Counted from the first letter of the stretch, positions 21,999-35,104 are shown. The stretch: 64,000 bases of DNA from Panorpa germanica (GCA_963678705.1 OY783204.1:27414759-27478758); one strand, 5' to 3'. The notes: generated from the letters alone by a model not told the origin. Numbers and translations are program-made.

Positions 21999-24239
21999 AC
22001 CTTTATTTTAAAAAATGAAACTTTGGGAGAAACCGATTTTGAAAAATGGAAAATGTTTTTAACCGATTTTTAATTATGAGACACGAAAACAAAAACGGTT
22101 TCTTTTCAAAGAAGAATAAAAACACAAACCTTGTTTTCGATTTAAACGAAAATGAACAGAACAATTTTGATTTTCATTCCGTGAATTATGAAAGAATTAT
22201 ACTCTATTTATTAATACGCGTAGATTTCTCGAAAGAATAATAAATATTACTTACTGCAGAGCTAGGGTGTTGATCCATATGACAAAGAAATTTTCTGATA
22301 AATAAATAAATTTATAAAGGATATCCTCAAAAGGATATAGAATACGCCTTATTCTTTTTATTCATCATCTTTTGCGTCGCACTTTGAAAAGGAAATGACA
22401 AAAACAGAATAATAGTATTTCATTGGCGAGGCAGATGTCGTCTTCCTTTTTCTGTTTTATATTTTACGCAATTTCTCTTCGTCAATTCTCGTCGTAATAA
22501 CGCGGGCGTAAAACAGGTGGGTGCGGGGAGCGTAGGAAAGTGGAGGTGGGGGTGAACTCGAGATTCAATAGAACAGTGTGAAGCTTTGAATTACCCACCA
22601 CTCGAAAGCGATTATCTTCCTGCAAGATTCAATCATTTATTATATTTAAATTAATGTAATAAATTGTTTTAATTAAATGTACAATTTTCTTCTTGTAGAA
22701 AACTTCGCTTCGAATTTTTTATTCAAAAGCGAATTGTAAATTACTTTATTAATTATGAATTGTCGTTCATTTTAAATGATAATTATATTTTAACGCAGGA
22801 AAAGAGCATCTTAATTACGGGGGGTCGTGAACGCAAAAGTACGAGTAATCATTTTCAGCTCGAGAGCTATTCTTTCTTGAGGCATAAAATAGTTCTACTT
22901 AAAGAATGCAGTAAAGCAATATAAATGGAATAAAATATATTGTTACGACTCCACAAGAAGAAGAAGAAGAAGACTAACGACCTGAAGCTAGCAGTAAAAC
23001 ATTTCATTAACTGCCACCATAAGTGGGTACTTAAGAAAAAAATATAATACGTTTTTTAATAGTAGCGTATCAGTGTTTCCCAAAAACTAGTATTCTTACC
23101 ACGGGTTCACACATGGGTGTTCATTGACGATTATTAGTGGTAGAATTTACGCGCACGAACATATTCGCAAGCGAACATGACTAAATCGCTTTGATGTGTA
23201 CTATTTGTATATGTTTGTGTATGAATACCGAATGTTTGCACAAACTATGTGAACGAATGTATGTATATAAATAATACATAATATATTTGTACAATTGTAT
23301 TAATATTTTACATATTAGTACATATATTTTATTTTTAAATGCATATTATATTCTATTATTTAGGGATTTGTTCTGAGTTGTAATTTTCAGCTATTTTCTT
23401 ATAAGGTCGTTATTGTAAATTACGGGTCTTACGTATAAGTCTTATGACAGGGTCACGTGACCTTGAAAGATCACTTGAAAGTGTAAGAAAGAATAAGGAC
23501 CAAAATGTAAAGTATAAGCTATATTAAATAAATTAAGCTATTATTAAATTAAAGCTATTTTAATTAATTGATGTTCAATATTAAAACCGTATTTAATCTG
23601 GTGACCGAGGAGGCCAAGACAGCATGACCCATGAAATTTCGTTTTTACTTAAATTATATAAATATTTTAAAACTCTTTATAAGAAAAACCCTTTTAGGTA
23701 AAGGTACCATATAAAGATACATTTTATAAGTCATTTATAAAACCAAATTTTATTAAATAAAATTGTGTAAATTATTAGTTCGTTACGTAAAATTTTACCA
23801 ATATTTTATATAACATTTATTCGTTGTGTTATATTGAGAATTACATTTAAAAAAGTTTAATATTTTTAGAAGTTAAATGGTTGATTGCAAAAATACATAA
23901 AATTAGCAGATTGTAAAATAATTTTAGGTTTACAAAAACTACAAGAAATGTTGGTAACTATATAAAGAAAGTATCACTAGTAAATTTGCTGTCGATATCT
24001 TCGCGAAACAGAAAGAATAATTAGTAGCATGTATATATATACATACTAATTAGAATAAATTATAAAAATCAAAGTACATAATCTAAATATAGTAAAACAA
24101 GTGATGTATATATAGATACTTATTAACATAAATAAATTAAATAATATATTTTGTTTATATAAAATTATACTATCGCTTAATTTTCAAACAATATATCTAT
24201 TTCATTCATATACATGTTTAAACATATTTCATATCTCAC
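21999..24239. other. AT-rich, no gene; (AAG)6 at 22955-22972
   Basis: A G-rich patch lies at 22500-22560 (GGTGGGTGCGGGGAG). The remainder is very AT-rich with stops in all frames. Confidence 0.45.
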
Positions 24240-24720
24240 TCTAACATGTAACACTCCCCCACCATTTCGATAATATTCAACGTAGCCCCCACTACCGTGC
24301 CTGCTCCAACACTTTATCCCCACCAACTATTTAAAGCTTTAGGCATCTTCCTTGCTAGCTTTACGTTCCATATCAGTCGTTAAAAAGTATCTGTGTCGTT
24401 GATTTCTTGTTCATTGGATATTTACTATATCGATATATATATATGTATATGTATTAGTAGTTGTATATGTAAGTGATATATTAGTAAAAAATCATTTGAA
24501 ATAAGTGATATTTAATATATTAAAAATAGAGTGCGGTTTAGTTAATAAGTTTTATGTGAAATTAGAAAAACAAAAATAAGTGTTTATAAGTGAAATAATG
24601 AAATAATAAGCTGAACTATTTACAATGTGATTTTATTTTGTTTATCACTTACAAATCAAATCAAAGCGAAGTGAAGCAAACTTTACAAAAATATTAACGA
24701 CCAGAAATCAAAAGGTTAGT
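24240..24720 (+). promoter_or_regulatory. Candidate promoter and non-coding first exon
   Basis: A C-rich stretch (CACTCCCCCACC, GCCCCCACTACC, TATCCCCACC; 24250-24325) is followed by TATTTAAAG (24328-24336) and an arthropod initiator-like TCAGTC (24373-24378). About 335 bp of leader-like sequence rich in AAGTG/AATAAG words follows, ending AAAAG|GTTAGT (donor at 24715-24720). The TATA-to-initiator spacing of about 47 bp is too long for one core promoter, so only one of the two may be used, or neither. No coding sequence is seen. This is inference from composition and motifs. Confidence 0.25.
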
Positions 24721-26404
24721 GTTTCAAATGTTTGTGAAGATTCTATTTCCATTTAATCTATTTATAAGTGTCGTTGGTATTTCATTGTACGAGTATTTCT
24801 TACTAAAGGTCACTTAAGGGATTGGGTCAAGATTTTTAGGTCATCAAATGTCGTTGTTCTATTATATTATTAAAATTTCAAATCATCATTATTTTTTGTT
24901 GTTTAATTATTTATGTTATATTATTGGAAATAAATTTTATGGTTTTATACATAAATTAAAAAATATAAAGTTTTTAATTAAAAATAAAATATTTAAATTA
25001 TGGTTATGACTCAACACATATTGCTCGAGGTATATAGTCTTATAATTAATTCACAAGCGGTTAAAATTAATTAAATAAAAAATGTTTTAGAAATATTTGT
25101 AATAGAAGTGTCGTTTTCGTTTAATTAGGTTTATGTTATAATTAAATGTTCAATTAAAATTGATTATATATTTTTATATCTGCGGGGTAAACTGTCGTAT
25201 CTTACATTTATTGAGAAAATTAAATATTAAACTGATGTTTGTTAAGTTCTTTTCATAATATCAAACTATGCGTCAGTATACCTCTAAATTTAAAATGAGT
25301 ATATATTACAGATACGACTTTTTCCTTTTAAAAAAGATTTCTTATTTGTTTTAGTTAAGATGGTATCTATATATGCTACATCACTCTCTTAAGTATTTTG
25401 TTTATGATAATATTCTTTCAAACACAAATCGTGGATGTTACTTTATAGACATGTAATTTACTTAAGCAAAACCTAGTAAAACTTAATGTAAAATAGTCTT
25501 ATCCCATTATTTAAAAGCCTTTAATCCTTAAAAAGGACTCCATAAGATTTTATAATCTTTTAAATTGTTTATGCTACAGTATAATATAGCTTAAAGAAAT
25601 TTTATGAGTATGTTAATGCGCAAAAGCGTTGGTAACGTTGTATTTTAATAAGTAACATTGTTTACCTTACACGTAACTTTTGTTATATTAGATAATCCAT
25701 AAATCATTTGTACGAATACGGGTTCTAATACATTCTTTTTATTTATAACGATTTAACGTATTCAACCTTCTTGACAAAAATTATTTCGAACATATAATTG
25801 ACAGATTTAAATTTAAAACTTAAATTACTGAAGTATTTGAGATTCTAATTTTATTACGACCAATTTTTTATAGTGACAATTTATAGTGTCAAAGGTTAAG
25901 AATAAAATATACAACAAATTTTAAACACTGACGATTTTCTGAAAACGTAGTTAATAAATTACCCCTTAAGCTATATATTGTTCTGTATCAATACTTCACG
26001 CAGCCCGTAAACAAATAGTTTCCCATCTCTGATATAATTCACATAACATATAAATATTACATAAGTTTTATAATTTTTTCTACCAAAATACATTTCTAAA
26101 CAAAGAACATTAATTCGTAAAACAATAGAATTTAATTATATCTCATTACAATTAAATTATCATAACAATAACAAGGCCAGGTTTTAAAAAAGACGTTAAA
26201 AGTACAAGTAATTATAACCGACTTATTATTAAATAGAAAAAAGTAAAAAATAAACAGTTTTAGTTTTATTTATATTTAATTCCGCGAGTGTACTTAGACT
26301 GCTGACAATGTAAACTGGGCTATACCGTGTAGACATGTTACTACTTGTTATATAAGAGAAGTATTTAATTTTAGAACAGTAATTTCAATGTTCAAATAGA
26401 TAGC
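24721..26404. other. Very AT-rich stretch, no gene seen
   Basis: No repeats shared with the rest of the window. Confidence 0.5.
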
Positions 26405-26465
26405 ACAGTAGCCGGAAGCATTGATGCTTGACACCGGACAGCTGTGTCTTCGGGTAAGATCTTTT
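26405..26465 (+). repeat. SINE-like head fragment
   Basis: AGTAGCCGGAAGCATTGATG plus CTTGACACCGGACAG matches the GAGAGCATTGATGCTTGACT head at 2746-2715 (minus strand). The B box has decayed to GGGTAAGATC. Confidence 0.4.
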
Positions 26466-26497
26466 GATCAACGTTACTTTTCCTAGGTTTGCTTGTT

Positions 26498-26808
26498 ATT
26501 TCAATTGGAATTGGAATACATTGGAATTAGTTGGAATTTAATTAGAAAATATAGCAATATTCATTTTTAAAACTAATTTTTGCGGTTCCAACTCATTAAA
26601 AGTCAGTGGAAGAAAGCTTAAAATGTAGATACGTTATTCATCTAACTAATTGCAGCTTTAGATTTTGATTCGCGTTTATAGTTACTTACATTAAACGATT
26701 TAAATATAAAAAAAACATGGTCTTTTTGATAATATTTAACCTGCTGTATAGTATCGCTATCTATATTTCGCGAGTTAAAAATGGCCAAGTATCGTTTCAC
26801 CTTAACTT
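26498..26808 (-). mobile_element. MITE family B, internal copy
   Basis: Homologous to 17757-18094. It retains TATAGTATCGC...TCGCGAGTTAAAAATGG, where the 17 kb copy has a short deletion. It is preceded by a GGAATT-rich mini-repeat (26498-26545). Confidence 0.65.
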
Positions 26809-28447
26809 CCTTTGGCACCTCCTATGACATTATTAACCTGTTCACCACAATTTAACACCTCTCTGCATCCACTATAAAGTTTCTTTGATATCTAAATGTG
26901 GCCCCTTTTAAATTCAATCAATAAGTCACTGCTCTTTCCCAATGACCAATACTAAACTATAACGGATATATTCGAAGCCAGTGATGCGGACTTACTGGAA
27001 ATGATAGTGAGCTTGAAAGCTTGAAAGCTCAGTTGTCCGGGAAACCACAATTCAGAAGTGTCTCTACTAGTAAGTACTAAGCACAGCAAGAGAGAGAGGA
27101 AGAAATAGGGGGTAAAACCACAGTACTGGCATCTACATTGACCACAGTGTCTTAACGGGACCACAGATTAAGTTTTTGCTACAAGTATATCAATACGGTT
27201 GATAATTTCGAGATAATTATTATTAATTTGTAGTTAAGTAATATATTTGTCGAAAGCTCAATGAGAGAGCTTTATTAAAGCAATCAAAGTTGAAGCTGTT
27301 TAAATAATTGTAGTCACAATTTAAAACTGAAAATTGAAAGATCAGCAAAAATATCGGAGCGTATACATATGATAGCAGCTTTTGAAAGCAGTGTTTGAAA
27401 ATATTTTTAATAAAAAGATTACTCACTCAGCGATTTCGTGGCGCATAGAATAGAGCTTAACCTAGTTCTAATGTTGAAATACGAATATGTAAAGACCTCG
27501 AGTGTATTAGATGTCTGTTAGATGCAAAATACCTTCAGAAGATACTAATCTGCAATCGAGATAAATATTTGTGCTGTTACAATGTTGCCAGGTTGTAATT
27601 GAAAGTGGTGCTATCGGTAAATCTGAGAAACGGAATCGATTCATTAAGTGTACATCTGTTAAATACATTTATTCAGCGTGGGGCCAAAGAAAAAGAAAAG
27701 GAACTTCAGCTCTTGAAGAGTCTTAACCTCTCCATTTCATCCTTTTGGCTGTCTACCTTCACTTGCTCTGTATTTTCCTCTCTATCTGTTTCTGGTTTGG
27801 TCCATTCCTTTTCTTCTAATTTCCGATGACTCGATATTTGTCATATCCCAGTAAACAATTTGGTGAAGTGTCCTGTTTTGTGACGTTTCTATCACTATTG
27901 CATTCAATTATAGTTCGCATCAACTTTATCTTCATTTGCATTCCGACAGATGGAGTGTTTTTGCCATTTGTAGTAGATAAAATTGACATTTCATATGAAC
28001 GACTGTGAGAAATTTAACTGTAAATGAATGCATTTTCAATATGATGGCAAAGTGAATCTAAAATTTTTCTGAGACGTTTGTATTTGTTAATAAACTAAAA
28101 TGTATCTTCATTTCCTTAAGTAAGTTTCTTAAACTCATTTAATTCTACAGCAGAGGCTTTACTCTACATAACTATGTGCCAATATATCAAGTGATAAAAC
28201 ACATACAAATTTATGTAAAATAAGGTTTTGAAAATAGTATTATTTCCGCGATTTTATGTATATTGACAGTGTTCAACTAAAATTTAAATTAAATTCATGT
28301 TCAATCAATAATAAAACTAACACTGTATCTATCCTCTAAAAAAATACATGCAAAAATGCATTTTCATGGAATTTAGGTTAATGAAAACTATGTGACCAAA
28401 CGTATTGTCAATTCGCGAGTAAAATATGATGAATATGTTAATATTCA
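26809..28447. other. No gene recognised
   Basis: Several 60-80-codon frames exist on both strands but overlap each other and show no family signature. GCTTGAAAGCTTGAAAGC is a short direct repeat at 27011-27028. Confidence 0.4.
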
Positions 28448-28600
28448 ATGACTGCAATGAACACCGCAGCTGGAGGCAACGCTTACATTGACACGCTGCA
28501 CTGTTACATAGACGTGTTACATGTCAGTGTCAACATTGGGTTATGTTTCATGTCCTTTTTCACATATTGTATCATAACAATTTATTTAACTATTTATTAA
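28448..28600 (+). CDS. Candidate 50-codon small ORF with a C-terminal hydrophobic segment
   Basis: An ATG at 28448 opens a 50-codon frame with TAA at 28598-28600. The first half (MTAMNTAAGGNAYIDTLHCY) comes from a local GC-richer patch. The second half is hydrophobic over about 25 residues (GLCFMSFFTYCIITIYLTIY), long enough for a membrane span, although AT-rich DNA readily gives such residues by chance. There is no recognised family, promoter or splice structure. A 7-bp inverted repeat TTGACAC / GTGTCAA lies within the GC-richer part. Treat as a small-ORF candidate, with chance as the main alternative. Confidence 0.18.
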   Translation: MTAMNTAAGGNAYIDTLHCYIDVLHVSVNIGLCFMSFFTYCIITIYLTIY

Positions 28601-30454
28601 CTAATTTAAATATTGTCAACGTTATTTTATCCTAATCAGCCGCCCGTAGAATTAGATTGCTCGATACACACTCAAAAACACTAATAATAAATTTACTTTT
28701 CTTGCTTTTACTACAGAAATTTCATGGAGCGTTACACATAAAAACCCCGATATTTCTTTGTTTATAGAAGCCATAGATCAGCATACAATTAATGTTTCAC
28801 TTCAAAAACATTATCATAAATATTGTTATTTTTTAAAAGGTTTTACAGGGGTTGTTTTTGAGTAAAACATAAATAAATTACATATAAAACTTTCCTAAAA
28901 AGTAAAGTATATAACATGTTTTATATTTTACAATCTATGTTACTTGTTTGTTATTTTAGATAATAACAATTCACATCAAAATGTTTATCGTTGCAATAAC
29001 CTAGCAGCTAGTTATCTCAGTTATTTTACAGAAAAGCTCACACATGCGTTGATATGCAGACGATGTCGTTTTCTCAACTTTTTCGACTTTCAAAAAGCTT
29101 TGTAAACTTTCAAAAACTTTATACAATGTCTCAAATAATATTAGAGTCACATTAAACATTCATATGACGTGGCACTTTGTTTGCTTCAAGCTTTTTGAAG
29201 GGAAACTTTTAGAAAGTTTAGATTTTAGAGAAATATTTTCATGCTGATATATTTGATTAGAATATCTTTTCATACTAGAGTTTTTGACTTATTCACGCTT
29301 CTAGGTTGGGTGTTTTCTATATAAGAGTACTTATTCTAGCTTTTAGTTCTTACAATAATATATTAATAAGACAATACACACGGAATAGCCTTCCATTTAA
29401 ACTTAAATACACATTGTTTAAAAGCAGTGTATTGTCATTTATAAAGCAACTTTCTAAATCAGTTTATACAATAGTTATAATCCCCACAAAGAGGAAATCG
29501 ACAAAGCTGGAGTCTGGAAGACCTACAATAATTATCAAACAATCCAAATCAATCTTTATGCAGTTTTCAATATATAAAATGGAGTCCATGACAAATTTAC
29601 ACCGAATAGAATATAATAAGAGATTTTGTAACATACTTTGTAGGGTTCTAGTCAGGATAATCTCATGAATGCCTGATCTTGACCGTATGAGTCATGGAAA
29701 TAATAATAAGCCTACAATAATATCAGATAGATGCCTTACATATCCCGAGCAAAATTTCTACATAAGAAAAGATAACCTAATGTACCATATTTTAAAATTG
29801 AAAATCAATATCCATGGAACATAATACTATTTCAAGTAAACAATTTAAACGTAAAATTTCATTATGGATAACATGTCATATTACCCAATATTACAAAAAA
29901 CCTCCCCTATAACTTGATAAAAAATATAGAACCTCGGGGGGATGAGGAGATACATATAATTATTAAGGGAACATTTTTTATAAACTCAATAAAAATCAAG
30001 AGATATAAAAAAAGAGCCTGTTCAGTTTTACTCGCAAATTGTGTTAGAGTAATATGCCTCTGCTTATGGTACGTCGAAGCCGGATCCGATGTCTATGTGG
30101 TAGTGCTGCCGTACCCCAATATAATAATTCGGCTTTATTTTCCCCCAGGATATATACATACTTCTTGCTGAAAGATGTCTATTTCAATATAAGGGTTTTT
30201 ATTCTGAAGTTACGACTATACGAATACGAATATATTCTTATTACAGAAAATCTAATACATATAAACTGATATAGATATAGATATTGCCGAAGTATGTATG
30301 GTACTACAGCCTCGGTACTTTAGAAGATAACGAAATCAACCACCTGTCACTCTAATAGTTATCCTTTACCAGAGGTGAACTGGGAAGCAGGGCTGTTTGA
30401 ATAGATGACTACCGTGCAAATATAACTCAGCCTATAACCTGTTTATATGCAAAC
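28601..30454. other. No gene recognised
   Basis: A 120-codon plus-strand frame (29306-29668) is present, but its composition is AT-driven and no family is recognised. CTTTCAAAAAGCTTTGTAAACTTTCAAAA-type words recur at 29085-29215. Confidence 0.35.
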
Positions 30455-31125
30455 TAAAGTTTACTCTCGTCAGCGACGACTGTCTTTTGTGTGTGAATTG
30501 AATTTCATTTAAAATTTTAATTCCATTTTTAAATTGAAATATTTAACTCGTTCTATATTAATTTTACATAATACTTATATAATTATTTTTAATTTGTTAA
30601 TATTTTTCGATTTGTAAATTAGGTATCAAAGTTAGTCTATATACAAAATTTCAACATAGTAGCACAATTTTTACTCGCGGCAAAAACCGCCCTCGTGCCT
30701 CCAAATAAAATTTTTGACTTTTCAATTTTTTTTTTTTAATATGATATTCAAATATTACACAATCCAAAATTTGAGCTTTCTCTAATGTTTCTTACTGGGC
30801 CCCCAAATTTTCTCAGCGCCCCTTTTATAAAGTTTGGAACTTCTAAATTTTGAAAAATGTCAACATTGAATACCTTAATACACATGCAAAATTTCAACTT
30901 TCTATCTTTTACGAATAAAAAGTTACACAGCAAAAAGAGCCCAACGAGTTTTCAGGAAATTCAGGGAAAAATCCAGAGACGCCAAAAGTCTTAGAATTTA
31001 TTTTTCTTCGAAATAGGAAATTTTCAAAAACATTGACGCAGTCGTTTTCGAGCTACCATACAAAATTCAGTGCCAAACATATAAGAATAAAAGAATATAA
31101 ACATACAGTTGGAACATTATAGCAA
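30455..31125 (+). repeat. Family G repeat, copy 4
   Basis: It runs from GTTTACTCTCGTCAGCGACG through CCTCCAAATAAAATTTTTGA, CCAGAGACGCCAAAAGTCTT and CTACCATACAAAATTCAGTG to ACAGTTGGAACATTATAG. The order matches 12161-13105. Non-coding. Confidence 0.7.
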
Positions 31126-31131
31126 AGCAAG

Positions 31132-31215
31132 TACAGTGGTACCTCAGGTTATGAACTTTATTCGTTCTTTGACTACGTACATAGCTCGAAACGTTCGTGA
31201 CCTGAAACAGTTTTT
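31132..31215 (+). mobile_element. Mariner-like terminal repeat fragment
   Basis: TACAGTGGTACCTCAGGTTA followed by GAAC, TTCGTTC, TAGCTCGAAACGTTCGTGAC has the form of the CAGTGGTACCTCG...GAAC...TCGAAA ends of mariner-type DNA elements, preceded by TA. No matching right end is seen, so it is truncated. It sits immediately after family G copy 4. Confidence 0.55.
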
Positions 31216-32385
31216 CCTAATGAAATTATATGCAAAGTAAAGGAAATTGTAACGCCCGCGCTGAAAGGGAAAAACATTTATAAGAAATACAATACAATGC
31301 AATGAACAATAAATTGAAATGCAGTATCACTATGTTTAAGCGATGACGTCACTTAACTTAAATATATATTAAAGTTTAGTGTTGCAATAAACGAACATTA
31401 TAAATATTTAGCTCTTATCGGTATCGGCATTTTAACGACCACCTTGCAGGATTATCAATAGAACGTTTTGACGTGGACATGGTCATAAAATTAAACTAAA
31501 CAAATTCTAGAAATATGAACTCTATAAAAATATCGATAACTATTTTAAAGTTATCGACAAATAAATGTCGATACTTTTCAACGAAAGATGTAGTGTATCT
31601 AGATACGTTACTTGATATATTGCTACATTTCTATCATTCTGATTCATTTAGTGTGTATATAAAGATATAAGAATTATCATACACTAAATGTAGAACGATG
31701 TTGCGACAGATGTATGTTTCTTTTATGACGTCACTGGTATTTATAAAAAAACATTTGGATAAGAGTAAATATTATAACATGTGTATTACGTTCTCTTGTC
31801 ACAAAAACCTTTTAATTACCAATCGATTTGAATCCAAAAATATTTCTTGTTTAATATAACATTCGTCTATAAAACATATTTAATAAATAAATTTACATAT
31901 ATATTAAAAATTATAAATACAGCTGACATATGAAAATTGATAAAAACGTGTACATGTATGATATTTGTTTATAATAATATGTATTTGTTCATGACGCTAT
32001 GTGGAGTAATATAATCTACTAGTACTATATATACTTGTATACTGTATATATATATATATACATTGGTCAAATAGTATATGTATCATAGATTGAATCTAGA
32101 TACACATTTTTGAAAGTTAGCATAGAAAAATCCCATATTCTTTTCCGATTTAGAAAAAACACACGCGTAGTATACCGCTTTATTTGTTCTTTGCTATATC
32201 CTTAGTTTTATAGTTAACAAATTTGCCCATCTTCAAGTCCAAGGTTTTAAAAACATCGTTTTCTTTTATTTAGATATTTCGCGGGTTCAATTTTATCTCG
32301 ACGAATCTAGTTACTATTTTTGGTTGACCTCAAATTCTTTACAATTTCTTTTTAAATCCTTAAATAAACTGTGTTTACTTCAATC
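31216..32385. other. No gene; hairpins at 31533-31557 and 31646-31690; (TA)n at 32045-32061
   Basis: TCGATAACT and AGTTATCGA form a 9-bp stem with a 7-nt loop. CATTTAGTGT and ACACTAAATG form a 10-bp stem about 25 bp apart. They may belong to the interior of the mariner-like fragment. Confidence 0.4.
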
Positions 32386-32685
32386 CCGTGGCGTAGCTGC
32401 CGCCGTATCTACCGTATCAATGATACGGGGCACCTGGGCTACAATGACCCCAAAAGTATGTAAGCAAAAATTCGAAAAATGTTATCTACAATCTCACCTA
32501 AACTCTTATGCCGTACTTAGCTTAGTTCCTAGCAGTATTAATTGTAAGTAATAACGTTTAATCAATATATAATTATTTTAATTCAATGCGAGCGTCTTTG
32601 TTCCTTTTATGAAAAGTATTTACCCATCATTTGGGCCCCCAACAAATTTTGATACAGAGCACGTCTAAGGCACGTTACTTTACTG
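32386..32685. mobile_element. hAT-type non-autonomous element, family H copy 1
   Basis: The left end CCGTGGCGTAGCTGCC and the reverse complement of the right end CAGTAAAGTAACGTGCC match the ends of copy 2 at 61610-61907. The interior (GTATCAATGATACGGG, AAGCAAAAATTCG, TACTTAGCTTAGTTCCTA) is shared. The 8-bp flanks CTTCAATC (32378-32385) and CTTAAATC (32686-32693) match 7/8, fitting a hAT target-site duplication. The reading frames inside are incidental. Confidence 0.85.
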
Positions 32686-32699
32686 CTTAAATCGGTGAC

Positions 32700-33065
32700 A
32701 CACAAAATTGTGCCGCGCTCCTTTTTCCTTCTGCTCCTTTTCTCTTCTCTGTTATTTACTTCATTACCTCCTTGTCCTTTTTCAAATCTTTCTTCTACTA
32801 CTTTTGATAATTCGCTTGGTTGTCACTTCTTACCGTTTTCCTTTATTGTCCTTTACTTTCTGTTCCACCTTCATTCTCGCTTCTTACGTTTTCGAATCCT
32901 CCCCACATTCTACAAGCGCTCCTCTCCTTTACTTTAAAGTACTTATTATCACTCTCTTCATTACAATCTTATTTCTTCTTTGAGATAATTCGGCAACTCC
33001 TGTTTTCAACTCCTCGCCTCTTCTATTCTTCTTATTCTTATTCAAATTGTCTAAATGTCATTTAA
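32700..33065. repeat. CT-rich tract (purine-rich on minus)
   Basis: This is 350 bp of strongly pyrimidine-biased plus strand with overlapping open frames in all three plus frames, a signature of composition, not coding. It is comparable to 9481-9730. Confidence 0.4.
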
Positions 33066-34319
33066 TTACAAAGTAAATAAAACAATGTAATTTTAGAACT
33101 GTTCGAAAAGTGTACTTTAGAATCATACACAATTTATGTGTGTGTGTGTGTGTATGTTTTCTTAAGCGGGAACAAAACTCTTCCAAACATTCTCATTAAC
33201 TGTGTATATCATTGCGTGAGTAAGGTCAAGTTCTAAACCCGGGCAACACCGGTTTATATTATCTAATATTTCATAAAGCAAACAAATGTAATATTTTTAA
33301 CATAATCTAAAATCCCATCTATAAGTTTTAATATTCTGTATAACAAAATCAATACTTCTAGTAAATACAAACCATAATCAAAAATTAATGTTAAAAAAAG
33401 TTTCTATTCTCATTAATAATTTAAAAATGCTTTTAATTTTCGGAGTTAGTAGACATCATCAGTGAACAAACTTTTTAATTTAAAGAGTTTGATAAAATGA
33501 AAGAAAAATTTTGTAAAAAAACTTTTTTAATATATTTTAGTTAGTGACATATCAAAATATAAAAAAGGAAAAAGGTAGCTAATAATGAAAAAATCGTTTT
33601 GCGTAATTACTTATTGTGTTTGATTTGATATATTTGTACCCTATACTCTACGCCCCGCCCTCGCGTCCCTCAGATATATACAAATAGATGACATTTGATT
33701 GACATTAATTTGTAATTGATATTGATGAAAATTATTTTTAGGGTAACTTAAACAATGGGTCTAGCGTCTCATGGATTAACTTATTCACTTAAATCACTAT
33801 TATAAATAATAAATATTACGTAAATTTTCTTAAATATTTTAATGTAGCTATCACATTTGTTAAGGAATTGACATTAGGTTACAAAAATGAAGGTGCAATA
33901 AATTTAACTTTTCTTACCTTTATATGCAGTGGCGCATCATCCAAATAGGGTCCTTATTGTGAGATCTAAAACAAAAACAAAAAGAGTTTTAATTCAAGAA
34001 AAAGTACATCGTTAATAATCGTTATAACATTACTAATTACTAATAATAACTTGAATATTATTTAAGAAAAACAATAGAATTTATATAAAAAACTAATGAT
34101 GAAAATATAATTTGTTGTCAGAGTCGTAAATCCAGTATCAAACTATCATGATCAATTAAATAAACTAAAATGATGACCGATTAGCTCTGCGTAACATTGG
34201 TAATGACAAAAAAACCTGCCAAACTGTCCTGGTCACAAATGCGGGACTTTGACAGGTACCTCTAACACGGACATAGGGCATTAATGGACACAAATACACG
34301 AATTATAAATTTATGACGT
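33066..34319. other. No gene; (TG)8 at 33137-33152
   Basis: AT-rich otherwise, with no shared repeat. Confidence 0.45.
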
Positions 34320-34336
34320 CTATCTAGACGTCGGTG

Positions 34337-34360
34337 CCGGTACCGGTACCGGTACCGGTA
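34337..34360. repeat. (CCGGTA)4 hexamer array
   Basis: Four perfect CCGGTA units, self-complementary (TACCGGTA palindromes). Further ACCGG words occur at 34430-34470. Confidence 0.85.
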
Positions 34361-34509
34361 TCGCTTGAATATGATTGACGTGGATCAAATAGTCATTAGT
34401 GAGTAGCGATCGTCGGTTAATCCCAACGATTACCGGTGTTACATACCGGACCAGGTGGATAATTACCGGCACTTCATGGTTATATTCGTAAAGCAATAGA
34501 AACGCATTT

Positions 34510-34735
34510 ATGTAGAGAAGAGTGAGGTAGAGAGAAATCATACTGGGGTGCACAAAAGGAACGTACTGATCGTAAAATGTGAGTAAGAAATAAAAGAGCA
34601 GAGCAAGAGGGTGATTGAGAGTAATGAAAGGAACAAACTAGAAGAACAAAGCGAGCTGATAGATATAGAAATAAAGAAGGGAGGAAGTAACAAAAAGGAA
34701 AAAAGAATAACGAAAACAAATAGAGATTGTAGATG
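34510..34735 (+). repeat. Purine-rich tract
   Basis: The plus strand is about 80% A/G and would code Lys/Glu/Arg-rich peptide. It is similar in character to 43075-43385 and may be old LINE 3' sequence. The minus-strand frames here are compositional. Confidence 0.3.
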
Positions 34736-35104
34736 CGAATTTTCGGTGTTGAAAATAAAGAGTTATCCCAGTTTTAGTTCGTGATTCTTAGTATTCATAT
34801 TTTTAGTTAAAATTGGCAGTAAAGAAGAGAGTTACTTCTTCATAATTATGATATTTATTAAACGATTAAACATCTGTTTTTATATGAGTTACTCACACAT
34901 TGTAATAACAACACGTAAAACTGCAAACGTAAACAAAACAAAGGTATTACAATGTAAATAACTAAATAGTTATGTAAGACACAACAGAAAAATAACAAAC
35001 AGTTGTACAGGATGGATAGATTGCATCGGGACGTACTATATGAATTACCAGTGGTGTATAACCTGTTCGCAGCGTGTTAGAATCAATACAACCCAAACTG
35101 GGAA

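Noticed and set aside
29306-29668. 120-codon plus-strand ORF
   Set aside because: Composition is AT-driven (Ile/Lys/Ser/Tyr-rich), with no domain, promoter or splice context; plausible by chance in 64 kb.
31646-31690. microRNA precursor
   Set aside because: Only a 10-bp perfect stem; the upper stem mispairs and no known insect miRNA seed was recognised.
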